Below are positions 50,640 to 52,133 of a stretch of DNA of 52,133 bases, in pieces. Each line of letters starts with the position of its first letter. The stretch's first letter is position 1. The stretch covers positions 1-52,133 of the forward strand of contig LJHT01000041.1 in assembly GCA_001295905.1 (NCBI GenBank), written 5' to 3'. Under the pieces are notes generated by a model. It saw only the letters and a program-made list of their open reading frames with translations, ran no database searches and had not been told where the DNA came from. Origin of the DNA: a beta proteobacterium AAP51 (lineage in GTDB: Bacteria > Pseudomonadota > Gammaproteobacteria > Burkholderiales > Burkholderiaceae_C). The position numbers and the translations under genes are program-made.

Positions 50640-52133
50640 CTAGAGCACCTCGGAAGCGAAGTCTGCCAGCCGCGAGCGTTCGCCGCGCGCCAGCGTCACA
50701 TGCCCCCCGTGCGGCCAGCCCTTGAAGCGGTCCACCGCATAGGTCAGGCCGCTGCTGCCTTCGGTGAGGTAGGGCGTGTCGATCTGCGCCAGGTTGCCCA
50801 GGCAGACGATCTTCGTGCCCGGGCCGGCGCGCGTGATGAGCGTCTTCATCTGCTTGGGCGTGAGGTTCTGCGCCTCGTCGATGAGCACGAACTTGTTCAG
50901 GAAAGTGCGCCCGCGCATGAAGTTCAGGCTCTTGATCTTGATCTTGCTGCGCACCAGGTCGTTGGTGGCCGCGCGGCCCCACTCGCCGGCGCTGCTGTCG
51001 CTGCGCGCCAGCACTTCCAGGTTGTCGTCCAGCGCGCCCATCCACGGGCCCATCTTCTCTTCCTCGTTGCCGGGCAGGAAGCCGATGTCGTCACCCACGG
51101 GCACGGTCACGCGCGTGACGATGATCTCGCTGTAGCGGCGGTCGTCCAGCACCTGGCTCAGCCCGGCGGCCAGCGTCATCAGCGTCTTGCCCGTGCCGGC
51201 CGTGCCGGTGAGGGTGATGAAGTCGCACTCGGGGTCCATCAGCAGGTTCAGCGCGAAGTTCTGTTCGCGGTTGCGTGCCGTCACGCCCCACACGGCGTTC
51301 TTGGTGTGGGTGTAGTCGCGCAGGGTCTTCAGCACCGCGGTCTTGCCGGTGATCTCGGCCACACGGGCGTACAGCGCCGCGGCCCCGGGCACCTCGAGGT
51401 AGACGAACTGGTTGATCATCAGCGCCGGCACCAGCGGCCCGCTGATGCGGTAGTAGGTGTGGCCGGCCTGCTGCCAGCTTTCCATGGTCTTGCCATGGCG
51501 GTCCCAGAAATCAGCGGGCAGCGGCAGCACGCCGGTGTAGAGCAGGTCGCCGTCTTCCAGCGTCTTGTCGTTGAAATAGTCTTCGGCGGGCAGACCCAAG
51601 GCGCGCGCCTTCACGCGCATGTTGATGTCCTTGGACACCAGCACGATGTCGCGCCCCGGCTGCTGTTCGCGCAGGCTCTGCACCACGCCCAGGATCTGGT
51701 TGTCGGCCTTGCCCTGCGGCAGGCCGGGGGGCAACTTGAAGTCGAGGAAGGTGGTCTGGAAGTAGAGCTTGCCGCCAGCCTCGCGGTGGCCGGTGCCGGC
51801 CAGGGGGATGCCGGCCTGGGCGTCCATCTGGCCGCCCTTGACGGCCAGCGCGGCCAGCGCGTCGAGTTCGCGGCTCACCTGGCGCACGCTGCGCGCGACC
51901 TCGCTCATGCCCTTCTTGTGGCCGTCGAGCTCTTCCAGCGTGATCATGGGCAGGAAGACGTCGTGCTCTTCGAAGCGGAAGAGCGACATCGGGTCGTGCA
52001 TCAGCACGTTGGTGTCCAGCACGAAGAGCTTGGCCGGGCCCGTGCTGCGCGGCTTGCGCGCGCGCGGTGTGGGTGCCGGCGCCGGCCGGCTGGCCAGCGG
52101 CGCGAAGGCCGCCGGCGCGGCGGGTGCGGCCAC
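50640..52133 (-). CDS. PIN-domain PhoH-like ATPase (5' end at window edge)
   Basis: At least 497 codons; the frame reaches the window edge at a GTG (52133), so the true start may lie beyond it. N-terminal PIN nuclease domain with FVLDTNVLMHDP (Asp40), Glu67/68 and VLVSKDINMRVKA. C-terminal PhoH ATPase with Walker A TGTAGTGKT (309-317) and Walker B VLIDEAQN, then LGNLAQIDTPYL. Couples ATP-driven nucleic-acid remodelling to RNA cleavage, as shown for related PhoH2 proteins. The Ala/Pro-rich start (1-33) is low complexity. A lipoprotein gene follows 12 bases downstream. Confidence 0.92.
   Translation of the reverse strand: MAAPAAPAAFAPLASRPAPAPTPRARKPRSTGPAKLFVLDTNVLMHDPMSLFRFEEHDVFLPMITLEELDGHKKGMSEVARSVRQVSRELDALAALAVKGGQMDAQAGIPLAGTGHREAGGKLYFQTTFLDFKLPPGLPQGKADNQILGVVQSLREQQPGRDIVLVSKDINMRVKARALGLPAEDYFNDKTLEDGDLLYTGVLPLPADFWDRHGKTMESWQQAGHTYYRISGPLVPALMINQFVYLEVPGAAALYARVAEITGKTAVLKTLRDYTHTKNAVWGVTARNREQNFALNLLMDPECDFITLTGTAGTGKTLMTLAAGLSQVLDDRRYSEIIVTRVTVPVGDDIGFLPGNEEEKMGPWMGALDDNLEVLARSDSSAGEWGRAATNDLVRSKIKIKSLNFMRGRTFLNKFVLIDEAQNLTPKQMKTLITRAGPGTKIVCLGNLAQIDTPYLTEGSSGLTYAVDRFKGWPHGGHVTLARGERSRLADFASEVL

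Overview
The window is a GC-rich (roughly 70 %), very densely coded chromosome segment. Strong G/C third-position bias, many ATGA/GTGA/TGATG start-stop overlaps, a tctCBA tripartite tricarboxylate transporter set, a gloB / methyltransferase / rnhA block, prpE next to acuI, and RlhA and MoaA of proteobacterial type together suggest a betaproteobacterium of the order Burkholderiales (Rubrivivax/Leptothrix/Ideonella-like). That placement is inferred from gene content, not from a marker gene. No rRNA, tRNA, CRISPR, prophage or insertion sequence was recognised.

Layout. (1) 1-9042: part of an exopolysaccharide/capsule locus. A plus-strand arm (PL14-type lyase, cut by the window edge; a fused flippase-glycosyltransferase; an ATP-grasp ligase) converges on a minus-strand arm (WcaJ-type initiating transferase, WecB epimerase, WecG/TagA transferase, polysaccharide deacetylase). 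(2) 9307-10749: RhlE-type DEAD-box helicase with a glycine-repeat tail. (3) 10776-15064: a translationally coupled trio, FHA protein, cyclic-nucleotide-binding-domain protein and a 916-residue membrane oxidoreductase combining a NapH/NosR/CcoG-like 4Fe-4S membrane module, a ferredoxin with a substituted cluster ligand, and a NirB-like FAD/NAD module. I consider this the best candidate for an undescribed system. (4) 15225-19717: RlhA, exported MsrA and MsrB, and an HtrA-type protease (envelope oxidative-damage repair and quality control). (5) 19804-22455: a thioesterase, then a Xre-RES toxin-antitoxin pair coupled to a membrane acyltransferase. (6) 22558-28259: RlmB, alpha/beta hydrolase, split chromate transporter plus MFS transporter, D-2-hydroxyacid dehydrogenase, DUF1993 protein. 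(7) 28277-32078: MltD, GloB, methyltransferase, RNase HI. (8) 32146-37820: two-gene RND efflux system and a methyltransferase. (9) 37873-43835: ketopantoate-reductase-like protein, TctA, TctB, TctC and an acyl-CoA ligase, all minus strand, probably uptake and activation of a carboxylic acid. (10) 44038-45867: MoaA and an NlpC/P60 hydrolase. (11) 46011-49027: AcuI and PrpE (3-carbon acyl-CoA metabolism). (12) 49189-52133: periplasmic LigE-type ligase, a lipoprotein and a PIN-PhoH ATPase cut by the right edge.

Convergent gene pairs are separated by compact GC hairpins (10767-10788, 23317-23347, 28260-28276) or overlap tail to tail (4491-4507, 50106-50151). Several genes share a lone -10-like box of the form CTAxAAT/CTAxCAT, conspicuous in this GC-rich context; these are low-confidence promoter calls. 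Long antisense ORFs occur throughout as a by-product of base composition and are not annotated.
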